Assembly: GCA_038030265.1 (NCBI GenBank)
Contig: CM075943.1
Coordinates: 35,216,001 to 35,280,000 of the forward strand
DNA: 64,000 nt
Direction: 5' to 3'
Source: Corythucha ciliata
Taxonomy: Eukaryota; Arthropoda; Insecta; Hemiptera; Tingidae
Of this stretch, positions 48,513 to 61,686 are shown in pieces. Positions within the stretch are counted from its first letter, which is position 1; every line of letters begins with the position of its first letter. Under the pieces are notes generated by a model. The model worked only from the letters and a program-made list of their open reading frames with translations. It searched no databases and was not told where the DNA came from. The position numbers were made by a program, and so were the translations under genes.

Positions 48513-51500
48513 TAAAAATCAGCGTACTACACGACCACTCCAACAGGGACAGATAATTTTTAATAACACAACAACAAAATAAGTTTAAATGAAGGATTTC
48601 TACTGTATAAAATCACGGCTATTTAATTGCCTGGTGTTTCTTAACCTGGAAATTGGGAAAACAAGTCCAAGACGTACCCAACTGATCCCGCATTTGAAAG
48701 TTACTTTGATTTCAAAGTTGTAAATCCTTTCCACCATATAGAGCCCCCTACAAAAGGACTGTTCTTGAAATTAGCCGGAAAAATGAAGGGTAATTATACT
48801 CAGAATCAATTAAGTCAAATACTATAAAACTGTAAAAAGTTACAAGCCAATCAACGGTAAAGGGCTGAAAACACCGAGCATGCCAGGCGTTGACACGCGG
48901 TTGAAGGCCTCTCGGCTTCTCATTTTTTTCCCCTTCAAGAACTTCTAGACGAGCAATTAAAAAAAATACTTCGAGTCTTACAAACCGCGTGCAAGGTTGT
49001 GCAAGAAGACACCGGAAAACAAATCAGCTCACTGATGTACCTACTCACCAGCCGACCATAATGAATTAAACTTGAAATCTCATCTTATACGAGGTTACGA
49101 AAATTACACGAAACTTGAGTAAACGCCTTTGAGGGCACCACATAACTGGCTGCGAATGTATTAAACGATTGAACTACAAAACCATTCTTGCTTTTCATTA
49201 ACGAAGAGGTGAGGTTATTGACTTTTCACAGACGTCACTTTCTTGCTAAGCACTGAAAAAGTGAGTCACACAGCCAGGTAAAAAGTAAAGCCCCCGGGGG
49301 CTTTTGAGTCACAAGTTAATGCGCCCCTGAACCGTTGTGCACATTATATAGAAGGGAAGGAAATAAATAGGATTTTCGTTAAATTTAGTTTTACATTACC
49401 CACTTCGATATAAGCCAAGCTAAAAACAATTGTTCGAAGAAGAATCAATCAAGGTAGAAACTGAAGAACAAGAGCTCATATCTGTTTTTCTCTCCTTTTT
49501 TCAAGATAATCATATCATGCGTGTATTATAAAAAAAAAACCATAAAAAAGGAAAACGATCAATTAAGAAAAAATCTGGTCAATAATATCGACTTTCATTT
49601 TCTGTTCTCTGACTTCTCGCTTTCCTGTCAACGAGAACAATGAAAGAAAGGACTTCATAGACTTCCTGTTTTGTTTGTTTTCGACTTACAGCGAGGAAAG
49701 GAAGGTGAGAAACCCCCTCATCATCAACCTTTTAGAAGGTGGGTGTGTTTCCACCTGTGGGGCTTTCACGTTTTTTTCAACACCATAATCGAACACTTCT
49801 TAACCACTACGTCAAAGCTGAAACTGTGAAGCACCGGGAAAGACCCCGTGAAGAGATTTCGTGATGACGAAAGGCGTGAACAAATCATCAGTTTTCCTCC
49901 TTTTCGTCTTCAAATACCGGTGAACCAAACGATCTCGTCCCTAGTTTGGTTTCCACCAAAAACAAAAAAAATCCCTGCGGCTAGTTTATTATCTTACCTT
50001 GACGGACAAGGTATAGCAAACAGACGAAAATATAGTCTCGCCTAAATATTCTAAATAGAGAGGGGGAGGAGCGTGAGTACGGTCGTTGCTCAGTCGATAA
50101 TTGCTACGCTACTTTCATTTCTACAATAAATAATTGAAAATATAGATTACTCATTTCTGAAGTTCTGGCGTAAAAAGCCCCCCCCCCCCTCAATCAAACA
50201 ACGAAGCCACGGCGTATTTATTTCTGCGTAGATATAAAAAAAGACGAAAGTTATTTTGAAATGTCCATTGTTCTACGGAGCGCTTTCATTTTTTATTTTC
50301 TTTATCAAAGCTCGTCGTGATTAGCCAACGCGTGTACATTCATCAAGCTGAATAATTGAAAAAGTTAAGACAGTAAACATGCAGGGAAAATCCACAGTCT
50401 GTGCGTTCATAGCAGTTGCGTATACCCTTCAAAGATCTTCTGGCACCCTGGGGCAGGGACGAACGAACAACAAAATCGTATGTACGTTCCCCCTCCTAAA
50501 CAACATGTTTGTAATTCCTCCTCAACTTTTATCACGAGGCAGAGAGAAAGGTAAAAAAATTCATCCCGTGATCGCTGGATGGTTGTGGTCCGTGGTTGCG
50601 CGGTCACCAATAAATTGAATCATCACTTTTAACCAAATCAAACACTCCATTAGTGTAGAGTTCAGTTGACGTCTTTCCGTCCCTGCGTGTACAGTCCAGA
50701 AGGATTTTTGTGAAATTGCTACGACAGGAATGGGAAGTTAAGTTAGCCGACGAAACGCCGCACTGACTTGAACCGTGTATTTTGGTGACTTGCACTATTG
50801 GTCGTTAATTAAATAATAAAAGATAACTATCAAGTCATGTTGGGCGATAATTTGATTAATTTAAGCAAATCACTCACTTTATGTCAGGTCAATGTGCATC
50901 ACTAACCAGAATGTGATGAGCTTTGCACAGCGGAACGCAATTCCAGCTAAACTCTACAGAACAAAGTCCCGATAAATAAGAGCTGAAAGAGTAGCTGCAT
51001 GTTCCACTGCTTAACGTAGTTCCAGTCACGAATTTTCAAATTTTTCCCGTCACCTAAATGGCTTAAATAATGGGTATATTATATTTGGACCGGGAAGCCT
51101 ATTTATGGTGCTTGAGCCAGCTGAATGGTTAGTTCGGCGACCATTCCCTGACGGATACCGGATACGAAGATCATGATTGTGGCAATTGTGGCGCGTAATA
51201 AGGCCCAATGTTCCTAAAGCCTAGTTGTCAGTTACCCTGTGATCAGGAAACATAGTGTTTCGTGATGATCACGAATTGCTTAACCGGAGGACCAGAGGAT
51301 GATTCTTCAAAAATAACTGAAACTGAATATCAACTCGAGTAAGTACTTATTTTATTGTGAAAACAGGGTGAGACTTTTATATCTTCCTGCTTGAACAATA
51401 TCATGTACTCGTACGAAAGTACTGAACAGACTGGCGTGTAAACCCTTAAGAAGTAGGGTAAAAGTAAAATTCAAGAGGGCGCTCTTTAACGACCGTTACA

Positions 51501-52012
51501 AATTCAGCTTCAACAGGTGGACCGGAGCGCGTTCAGGCGGATTTAAGTGAAGGAGTCCCTGGGAGATTGAAGGTTTCGGTGTCGTAGGTTTCCCATACAA
51601 ATTGTGAATAGTAACGTTGTAACGTGGTTGATTGCTCCAGATAGTGGTTTTTATTTTTTAATTAGTTTTCATTTGCTCGAATTGTGTTGAAAAAGGATCA
51701 CAATCAGTCTTAATGTGACCTGTATCTAAAACGAACGTTTCGGTTGACGGAATCAGGTAGGATTGATGTGTTTTTGGTTGCCACTTGGGAACGAAGGATG
51801 GCGTCAGCCTTCACAACTTCCCTCGCCGGAAAAATTAGTGTTTGTTGCTGCGAATTTTATAGCCATTGGCTCTAGCTAGCTGCTACTAAATTATGAGTTG
51901 CGACTTACATTAATTCTAAATAATTCATTTTTGAACTTACTTCAGTATGCTTGTCGGACTGCCGTTACGTAAATTTATAGTTGCGAGCGCAGTTTCTAGA
52001 GAAATGATAGTG

Positions 52013-52271
52013 TAAGGCCCTGTACACAAGCTCTATGTTTGTGTTGTGTGGTGTCCATGAAACCTATAAAAATGCTTCATATTCCGAGGGAGTGAATTTG
52101 TTTGGCTGCATAGACTCCACAGAAAGTATAGTGTAAGGCCCTGTTCTCAAAGTCTGTGTTTACGTTCTGTGGAGTCTATGCAGCCAAACAAATTTACTCT
52201 CGAAAAATGAAGCATTTTTATAGGTTTCATAGACACCACACAACACAAACGGAACTTGTGAACAGAGTCTC
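52013..52271. mobile_element. Two further MITE copies, head to head
   Basis: The first half matches the copies at 48 kb; the second half is the same sequence inverted, joined where TAGTGTAAGGCCCTGT recurs at 52009 and ~52129. The TTAA edges are degraded. Confidence 0.6.
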
Positions 52272-55200
52272 ATGGTTTTGTTTCGTACTTCAACAGTCCG
52301 TTTCTGGGGCGAAGTAAAATTGAAATTTATGGGATGAGGGGAGGAGGTTCCCGAAGAAAAATTCCAGTTCCAGTCCCATGAAATGGACTTATGGTGAAGC
52401 AGTGGCGTCCATCAAGCCTTTTCCAGCCATTCACGGCGACTGTAAGGCAATGGCAAACCACAAAATGCTCTAGTTATTTGAAACGCCAACCACAAAAAGC
52501 TTTTGATACAAAACTCTGTAACCATAAATGGCTCCAACCTCAAAAGGATCTAACCACAAAAATTCGGGACAAAAGAGAGAGAGAGAGAGAAAACAAAAAA
52601 ACAGACGGCTTCGAAAGCAAACATTATTTTTTCGCACTTTGGGTTAAAAATGAACCATTTTGCTCATCCCAAAGAAGGCGCGAAATTGTACTTTTCTTGA
52701 ACCCTAGGGAGCAAAATGGCTTGCCATTTTGGGCAATAAGTTATTCTATCCAAGCGACTAAATATTTTGCTCCCAGTAAGCTTGATCGAATGCTATGAGC
52801 TGTAATAGCGCTGTCCATGTCTTAGGTTTTTGTCATGTAAATTAAATTATATTTTGACACTTCATAATTTCTTTCGTTTCCCCCCTCCCTCAGTGCGAAA
52901 AAAAAGTGTGAAACTCATCACGAGCAAAGTGTATTTTCTAACCTCGCGAGATCAAGCCATTCAACTCCCATCTTTCCCAAGTGGATGTACTGAAATTGCG
53001 ACTGTTTCTGGAGGCGAAATAACTAGTTTATTGGGCTAAATTGTCAATTGGTGTGCCTAATATTCGGTTTCCGGCGCTAAAATACTTGATATTTCTGTTT
53101 TCTCAGGTTCTTTAACGAAGTTATATTTTACACTCGTGATTCTTAGGCACACAACGTAATTCTTCGGAGGGAGTGATAGAGAGAGAGAAAACTAAACGTG
53201 CAATTTGTTCAGTTTTTGATAAGCTCATAATTCTCGTCTGTTCAGGATTACAAGATCGTCATAATATTAGCATTGCAAACCACTTTTAGTCTATTTCTAC
53301 ACGAAGGGGGAGAAGGAAAATTCAGCGCTTTCAAGGCTGTTTAACCGATTATAAGAATCACTATTTATCTTACACTTCGGATCGAACAAAGAAGTAAACA
53401 AAATAAAGAGACAAAAACGGAAGTCATTGAGCCTCATTAACATAGAAAGTGTTAAAAGAATTTGACTATATCCAAATTAAATGGGAGTCACAAAGCTCGA
53501 GCTCGTTGTTGTCACACACGTGTTTTATTTTTGGAGGCGCGAATCGAGTTTCCTCATTTATTAGGCTTCCCACAACGCGGAACAATGGAGCCTACAAAAA
53601 TGCGTGGGCGATGAATGATAAAAAATGTCACTTATCTGCAACTTTTTGTGTGAGAATGGGTCCTTAGGGCTGACAGGAATTGAGTTATCTAAATAGTGTA
53701 AATTAGTGTGTGATTTTAAGAATTAGTAGTTGATAAAGAAAGAAGTTTTTTATAATCTTTACCATTGATGGAAGAAGAAAAATAAATAAAGTTGGTTTGA
53801 TTTGTTAAGATGTTCTGTCTTTTAAATTAATTGAAAGTTATAATTAAATATTGATAATAATAGATTCGGGGAATTGCGCTTTGAAAAGAATCGAGCACGA
53901 TAAGGCTCCGAACATGGAGGTGGCAGGAGGCGTGATGGTCCATAATCTTAATACTGCGGGGGTTTTCTTTTCACAATTTATTGTTTTAATATCTACATGA
54001 CTTTGAAGGAAAATTGACGTCTTTCACCACCCCCATCTCCAGGCGACTTTCAGACGGCGCGCGAAACAAGAGTACAACATCTCGAGGTTGAAAACATTAG
54101 CAACTTCCCTTGAGCGGCAAGGGAAACTGGGCACAGGGCAATAAGTTATTCTATCCAAGCGACTAATGTTTACCATGCTAAACGTTTTACAAGTTTCAAA
54201 CGAGCGCTCAACATCTTAACGCTTCAATCTGAATTGTCACGGGGGGTTGGGAGGCGCAAAAAAAAATGTAAGTACGGTTCTATAATTATAGGCAGAAAAG
54301 AAACAATGCTTTGTTCCGGTTTACTGGGTTCAATTATACTTGACAGGGAGGATAGGGGAATTCGACTTGAAGAAATATACAAAAGTGAAACAAGGGTGGG
54401 AGAGGGGTTGTATCGCTATTGTGTAATGAGAGCAGCTTCTGTTTTATCTTTTTTGCGCGTTTTACGAGTCTTTTTCAATAGTATGATTCACATTAGATAA
54501 TCATCCCCTCGGTGCAAGGTCAATCTTCAAAAGCCCACTCGTTTTTGTTCTAGTTAATGTCATTATTTTGTTATCTTTACTTTTGTAACAAACTCTCCCT
54601 CGGTGATCCATGACATGAGAATATCATCGGTTAGGATTGTGGTTCCCCCAAGCATTGTGGTTACGGTCAAGTGTATCAACTACAGTGCTGCACGGAATAG
54701 GCTTTTATTACACGATCAGACGACACCGTAATCTAAACATTTTTGAGTTTTAAGTGTCAACCAGGGATCTGTTTCTTTTCATTTAAAACATTAATTTGAT
54801 TTTCTTCAGTTATATTTACAAAAAAAAAGGGAGCGATTAATCTTAAGGGATTCTGGTCGTAAAAGAGTGGATGGAAGATAAAAAGTGTTATTTTTAGATG
54901 AACGAATGAAGTGTGTATAGGAGAGTAAAGAGAGATAGAAAATCGTTAACTTCTTCAGAAGGAAGTTTTTTCTTCCTTTTTCGAAGGACCTGAAACCTGT
55001 TAGTTTGCAGGCCTTTGACACTTCTGAGAGAGTTGCACAATAGTAAACGAAGACTTGCGTCTTGAAAATTTCCTAATGCTTTTTTGTTCTTTTATTTTTC
55101 AAGAAAGTCAATTTAGATAACCAAATAGATGAGATTGAGAAGTTTTGAACAAAAAATCGGAAAGAACAATACAAATTGAATGATTCAATCCAAGTAGTCA

Positions 55201-55704
55201 AGTCTCAGCTAAACTTGAAAACAAAGCTAACGAAGCACAGTGCTTTTTCAATTACTCAGATTACCGGCAGCCTGATTTCACAAAAAGATGTATCGTATAG
55301 AATCAACAAAATAATAACGCAAGGAAGGACATAAAAAACGGTCAAAAGTAAATCGTCTCTCTCCCACCGGAATAATACGCATTGAGCACCGGATCAAGAT
55401 GAAGGATATTGAGTTAATTGACCTTACAGCAAAACTTTTTTATTTTTTACTTTCCTTCCTTCCCAAGCCAAACAGTCTTTTAAAACTGTCAAGCACCCAA
55501 ACCTTATCAATCGGTCCACGTCAAAAACCCATCAATTAGAATGGTTATCTTGCAACTATCTACCCCGCCTAGTTTTTTTGTTGTATACATTTTTATTATC
55601 GTTCATATTTGTTTTAATTTGTACCTAATTCCTAAAAAAATAAGTCTTCACACTTGATTTTTTAAATTCCCGAGCTAGTTTTTTCGCTTTTAAAAAAGCC
55701 ATCA

Positions 55705-55820
55705 GCCCCCCCCCCCTATTCCGTAATTCTTAACGCGTGCGCTAGCGAGTAATCACTTCCAATTATTCACCTTGTTTATTTCGCTATCGCACGCGTTAAG
55801 AATTACAGAATAGGGGGGCT
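55705..55820. mobile_element. Inverted-repeat element with CCCCCCTATTC ends
   Basis: CCCCCCTATTCCGTAATTCT followed by TAACGCGTGCG pairs with the inverse at 55783-55820. Arms of about 38 bp, ~40-bp centre. Confidence 0.55.
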
Positions 55821-56184
55821 GGACGTACTAAGGTCCAATGTGCAATTATTTGGACCGAAGGGCCAAATCTGAAAATCGAGGCCAAAAATTATGGGACTAA
55901 ACTGAAGTTTCTCGATCATGCTTTAGAGTTGGAGTACCTCCTTGAACTTCCACCTTGCCCCGCATCAAACTCTACACCTCTAGTTAGAGCTACTGTATAG
56001 TATTAATTAGGTCAACAACGTCATTTGAAAAGGAAATATCGTTTGGGGACAAATTGCTCGTATGAGGTGAAAGAACATATTATAAGTCCCTATAGTGTTA
56101 AACTGACAAACTGGTCTTGGTCCTTTGGAAACTAGAATTACTTATAGGTCCATGCCGAGTCAAAGTGGTTCATTTTCCGGTCCC

Positions 56185-56188
<4 letters not shown>

Positions 56189-56226
<38 letters not shown>
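56189..56226. repeat. Poly-T tract (~38 nt)
   Basis: The longest homopolymer in the window. Could be the A-tail of an inverted retro-insert or a slippage tract; no element body was recognised next to it. Confidence 0.6.
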
Positions 56227-56232
<6 letters not shown>

Positions 56233-59200
56233 TTATTATATTTCCAAGTTTAAGGTGGTCCATGAATTCTTTGGAAATCGATTTCGCACATCTGTACGTC
56301 CGGCAGTCACCGAAAAACACTGAAACCATATACTCGGGTTTCACATGACTGATTTAAAATGGGGATTGGTCCTTTGGGCGCCCAGAGGTCGATATGCCCT
56401 GAACGGTGCACCATCAATTTGCACTCAACTTGTAAGAACTGTAGGGCTTCATAATTAGCCCAAACTAGGGATGGAATTGTTAGGATCAATAACATCGAAG
56501 GAATTGCGTATGTTTCACTGTCAACAAGAACGAAAGACGCTACACTGAATAACCGCGATGCCATACAAGGTTAGGGTTTGACATTATCGGGACAAGTTAA
56601 AACGATTAAACCGCACGCTCATTCTTTTTCGTAGTTGTACAAATTTATAAATAAAAACCCCAAACTATTTTGTTAATACAAAATGTTTTAAAACATTTAA
56701 TTTGTAAGAAATGTTTCAAATTTAGTTTAGGTACCTGGTTAACCCCTTACTGGCCGATAATTTTGATTGATTATGAATGAACAAGTTAAAGCTAGTGTTG
56801 TTAAAAATGTAATTTGTTTTAGAGTAAGGAGAACGAAAGTAGATTTGAGGCCCTTCGTTTCCCAGGACGAAAGAAATCACTTTACAGAGGAAATTGTGTG
56901 ACCAGAATAAAAATAGCAGCGCGAACCACTGCGGTTCCGATCGAAAAACAATGAACTTGGTAATTGCGCAGCATCAATCAGGAAGTTTGCAACAACTTCT
57001 CCGCAGGCAAGACGTCTTGCGCCGTTGCATCTTTGGTACAACATAATGCACGGAAGAGTTCAACAAGTACGTGGGTTTCCAAAAGAAAAGCTAACATACC
57101 TACTGTGAATGGATTTTTAAACTTAAAAGAAAAACAAAAAAAAAAAAAGAGCAGAAAAAAGTGTGCCTCGAATATAGAGGAGTCTGAGAGATGGGGGTGG
57201 GGATGGAAAAGAAGACCAGAGCTACGTGCGTGACATGAGCAATTGTGACTTGGCTTAAAACTAGCTACACTTCTTTTTTTTCATCATCTTTTTCTTTCTT
57301 TTTACCCTCTTTGCCACTAAGGTCTACTCTCTTCTTGTTCCTTCCTTTTTTTCCTACGTTTTTAATGATAGCCTAGTCCAAGGGACTCGAGAGAGTCGTT
57401 GCTATCATTCCATGCAAAATATACAATTTATAAAACCTTATAAAGTACGAACTGGTTTTTTTCTTTACAGGGAAGAAAGAAGATAACGATGAAGAGAAAT
57501 AGAAAAAGACAATGAATAAATGATCGGTTAGTTTACATGTCAATTAGATGAAAATGACTATAGAGAATAAATTAGAATTTTCTTAAGCGAACGACACACA
57601 ATAATTTATAAGAAATGAGTTGTTAAAGCCTTAAATTAACTCTAGCTAGCCAAAGTTAAGTTTAAGCCACTGTAACAAGCGATCTGTGGCGAAAAACGAA
57701 AGACACAAAAATCTTACGTGACTTAACGCAGATCAATTGACGCAACTTGAACGTTTACCCGCTTGTGCGTAAATAGGAATAAAAACGCATTGTCTACCCG
57801 TTTTTAAGCAAATTAACCTCAACGTAGAACTTCCTACTAAGATAACTTCGCTATAACATTGACATACAAAATATTGAGTTCACGAATTTTTAGAAAACCA
57901 AATTAGATCGCACAGTCATCACCGTTACAATCAATTTGGTCTATACCAGTGAAAATATGGACTTGATTACAATTTTCTATCAGACGCACAACAACTCCCA
58001 TGTCCATTTCTAATGAATTTCAACGGAAGTGCAACCAAACCATCCCTTTCTTTGTCCCAAAAACAGGGCGTTTAGAACCCATCAGTAGCAAAGAACGACA
58101 GAAAACGTTATTTTTCAGTCAACTGAGGGTTCGGACTGGACGGGGTACCGGCTGTACGTCTCTCAGCCATAGGCGGATACAGTATGCCAGGGCACAGGGA
58201 GAATGAAAACACTTCCAGTTCAGTTTTCAGTTTTAATAGCCACGAGCAAGCGATTTTTCATGCCCAAAAATTGTCTACTTTCAGTTTAAAAAACTGGAAA
58301 TTCTACACCAAACAACTCAATATTAATACAGCCTCGTAAGCTGACTTACCACAGCAGAAATGACCCCCTCTACCAAAAAACTAGAATTCAGCCTGGAAAT
58401 CATTGTAAATTTTAGTCCAACTGACAGAAACATTGAACCGAAAGCAACTGAACGTTTAGCCACAGATTATGTTTCATTTCAACCAGCTAACACCGCCATA
58501 GACGAGGACTTCGGAAATTCTCATATCCTGCTTAGTAGAATGTTACTATTTGACACAAACATCATCCACAAGATGAAATGGATAAAACAGCTCAATTTTC
58601 TTGAAGAAACATTGAATAGAACGCAGACTCCATAGGCCTGAGCTTATAATCAGGGTCAGAGTCTTTACTGAACATTTTTGTTTGCCTTGTTAGTTTACTC
58701 CTCGTCAAGTGCCAATCATCAAGTGTTCGAAGCGCGCGTGAAAAAATAAACGAAGAGGAGAAGGAAATAGACATTTGGGGAACAAATTAAGAGAAGCACG
58801 TGGATTCCTAGAACATTAAAAGTTATTAAAAGGAGGCGCAATCAAACAGCAGCGGTCAAATTACCCGCATTCTTACAGGTTTTGTTTTGACTAAAAAAAA
58901 GGAGGAAATCACCACCTTGTCGGAAATGCACGAGACATTAATACCGTCAAAAATTTCATAGATTCATTAGGTATAATTCAACGCGGGGGAATCTAAGCGG
59001 GAGACATTGATGAGAGGAAGAAGAAAAAAAAGTGACTACTCCGTCGCTTTTGAGGCAGATTCGTGACCCTGCAGTGCAGGAGAGCCCCTGCGGTCCTCAA
59101 GATGCAAGCGGGTAAAGAAGTAATATCGCCCGCAATCTCTTTTGTCCCAGCTCTCGCGCGGTGTGGTGCATGCAGTTACGACACTGATGTAAAAATACTA

Positions 59201-61153
59201 CCACCATTACTCGTCGGACCTTGACTTCAAGGTTTTGAACACACGTATATATTTTTTTTATTTTTCTAGGGTAGTTAAGTCGGGGGGATTTGTTTCCCAA
59301 TAACGTCCTTTTCCCTACTTAATTCAAGAGGAGGGTTTGTAAAGAGTTTTTTTTTTCTTTTTATTCTCAATATTACAATCAATCTCTTCTTTAGAAGATT
59401 TGTATGCAACTCAATTACCTCATGAAGTTGTTACTTCCCGTTTGCTAACATCCAATATACAAGTCGCGTCTCGAACAAGTGACGAACAATTTTCTTGAGA
59501 AACCGAAAACAATGAATTCATTTTCAAGTCCAATTATAATGACGAACAAGGGAGACGTCAGGACACAGCTGCAAAGACGCTGCCCCTCCCACGTGTTCGC
59601 CAGAGAGGACAGGTATGTAACTCATGACTTGAAAGTTATGCGGGCTATTCCCTTGCCAGACTTTTATTGAAAGAGAAGTAAACAAACGAATTCAAGTCAA
59701 TGACCTTCGGAAATAATTTTGAAAGTTAGTAATAATTATTATTATGACGTCTCAAGATCTTAACTGTGCAAATAGGAGAGGAGAACATTTAAATGTGATA
59801 GTTGTGAGCAGTCAAGGCTAACAACTAGTGCCTACTATACGTTCATTAAAACACGTCCAGCAGTCAGACAGCTTGACTTGCACTCAGAAAACTCATCATT
59901 TTGTTAGAAACAAAACATAACAACGCAGAAACTAGTTCCATTTAGCAAGAGCCTTCATTGCAATATTTTAATATTACTATGAGCCCCTTCGACCCCATTT
60001 AGCTATGTACTGCTCAAAACATGAAAACTTCAGGTGACATAGAGAGTAGAAGCCATCAAACCCTGAAGGAACCGGTATTTTCTACGTAGTCGATGCTCTT
60101 TTAGATACGAAATGTAATTACTTTATAAACACCAGGAACTACTGGACTTGACAGAATTGAAATAGCCAGTTCCAAAGTCCTACACAGAGTCATGTGACCA
60201 GAGCAATTATTTTCCTACAGTTATAGGACAAATGAAATATGTATGTACTTATGGCGTTTACTACTCCCAGTTAATCAAAGGAAGAAATTTCGCTTCTTAA
60301 ATTAACTTCTTAGCTTCTTAGAAATAGCTTCGTAGGTTTAAGCTCCTTTAATTAATTAATTTCATTAATTTATTAATGGTTAATTTAATTAACCAACCTT
60401 AAATAAAAACTGACGGGCCCAACAAGAGAGAGGTAAGTAAAGGCGTTCATAAAAACTAGATTGTGACAGGCGTTCACGGCAGCTAGCAGCATAGTCCAAA
60501 AGGATTTTTCAAGCTGATTCTTAGGTGTATTTTCAAGAAAAATCGATTGCCCATCCTAAAGTGAACCACCCAACGCAGTACAAGGGCCACTACTCGTGAA
60601 CGGTTCTTCTTCCACTCCACCTGGGTAGTATGCACATTACAATTTTTTCCAGAGGGTGCCAGATTGCCCCCATGGAATAGAGGTGAGTGAGCTAAACACG
60701 TATGAATGTACACGTAAGTCAAGCATCTGCTACTCTTTTAAATACACACGGCATGTTTCCACCAGGTGGTCAATCAGAAATGGACCCCCTTCAACCACCA
60801 CGCTTAGACAAGGTGTAGTTCCCGACAAAACAGTGAAATCAGTCACACAAGTCAGAGTCTCAATTAGTTTACGTACACCAGGGAACACAGTGAATTAACG
60901 GTTTTTACTGGCCAAATGGTCAGTCTTGGAGAAAAACTGCCATTTTTGTGGAACAGCGAGTTTTATGGGCCAAAATTGACACCGTTTACAGTTTAGAAGG
61001 TAACACCGACAGTTTACATTGCATTTTCATGCTAACATCGCCATTCTTGTGCTAAAATCATCAGTTTATTGTTAAAATAGTCATTTTAGTGCTAAAATAG
61101 CTAGTTTCGATAGAAAACTTTAGTTTTTGAGGTAAAACCTCAAAGTTTATTTC

Positions 61154-61229
61154 GCGAATACCGCATGCGTGGAGCCGGCTGAATATTCGATATTGATATT
61201 CGGCGAATACCGCATGTGTGGAGCCGGCT
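61154..61229 (+). repeat. Short direct duplication
   Basis: GCGAATACCGCATG then GTGGAGCCGGCT occurs twice, 49 bp apart, with one substitution; the spacer is a TTCGATATTGATATTCG near-palindrome. Confidence 0.6.
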
Positions 61230-61665
61230 TTGTAGCCTGTCCACTTAGGGATGGACTCTCGCCCACCCTTAAATTGTGTGGAATGAGCTTGCCCTTAGCC
61301 CCTTCTACTAAAAATAACGCACCGGGAATAATTTTGTTGATCACTGTGTAGCGTGTATACGTAACCATATAGTGCCCGTAGTAAAAGTTTTGTTGTTGAC
61401 TTCTTTAAAGATTTTTGGTGGGATTGAACAAATCGAACTATCGAAATGAAGCAACACGTTCGAGAGTCCATCACTCAGTGAACAGACTATAGTTTTGTAA
61501 GCCAATCCACCGATGTGTCTTACGGTAAATTTGTTTCCAATGTTTTTGCTTCCGAGCTACGGAAGCATTGTTTTCACTTTTAGGAAATATTTTTTTCTTC
61601 TTCTTTAAAATCGAAATTTCCACTTGCATTTCACGTTTTATACCTTCCTGAACAATTTCGGTTTC

Positions 61666-61686
61666 GTGTCTGTCTGTCTGTCTGTC
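61666..61686 (+). repeat. (TGTC)n microsatellite
   Basis: About five uninterrupted TGTC units. Confidence 0.7.

Noticed and set aside
52391..52798. 135-codon plus-strand open frame
   Set aside because: Low-complexity, no conserved domain, contains a (GA)n tract, and no splice context or neighbouring exons.
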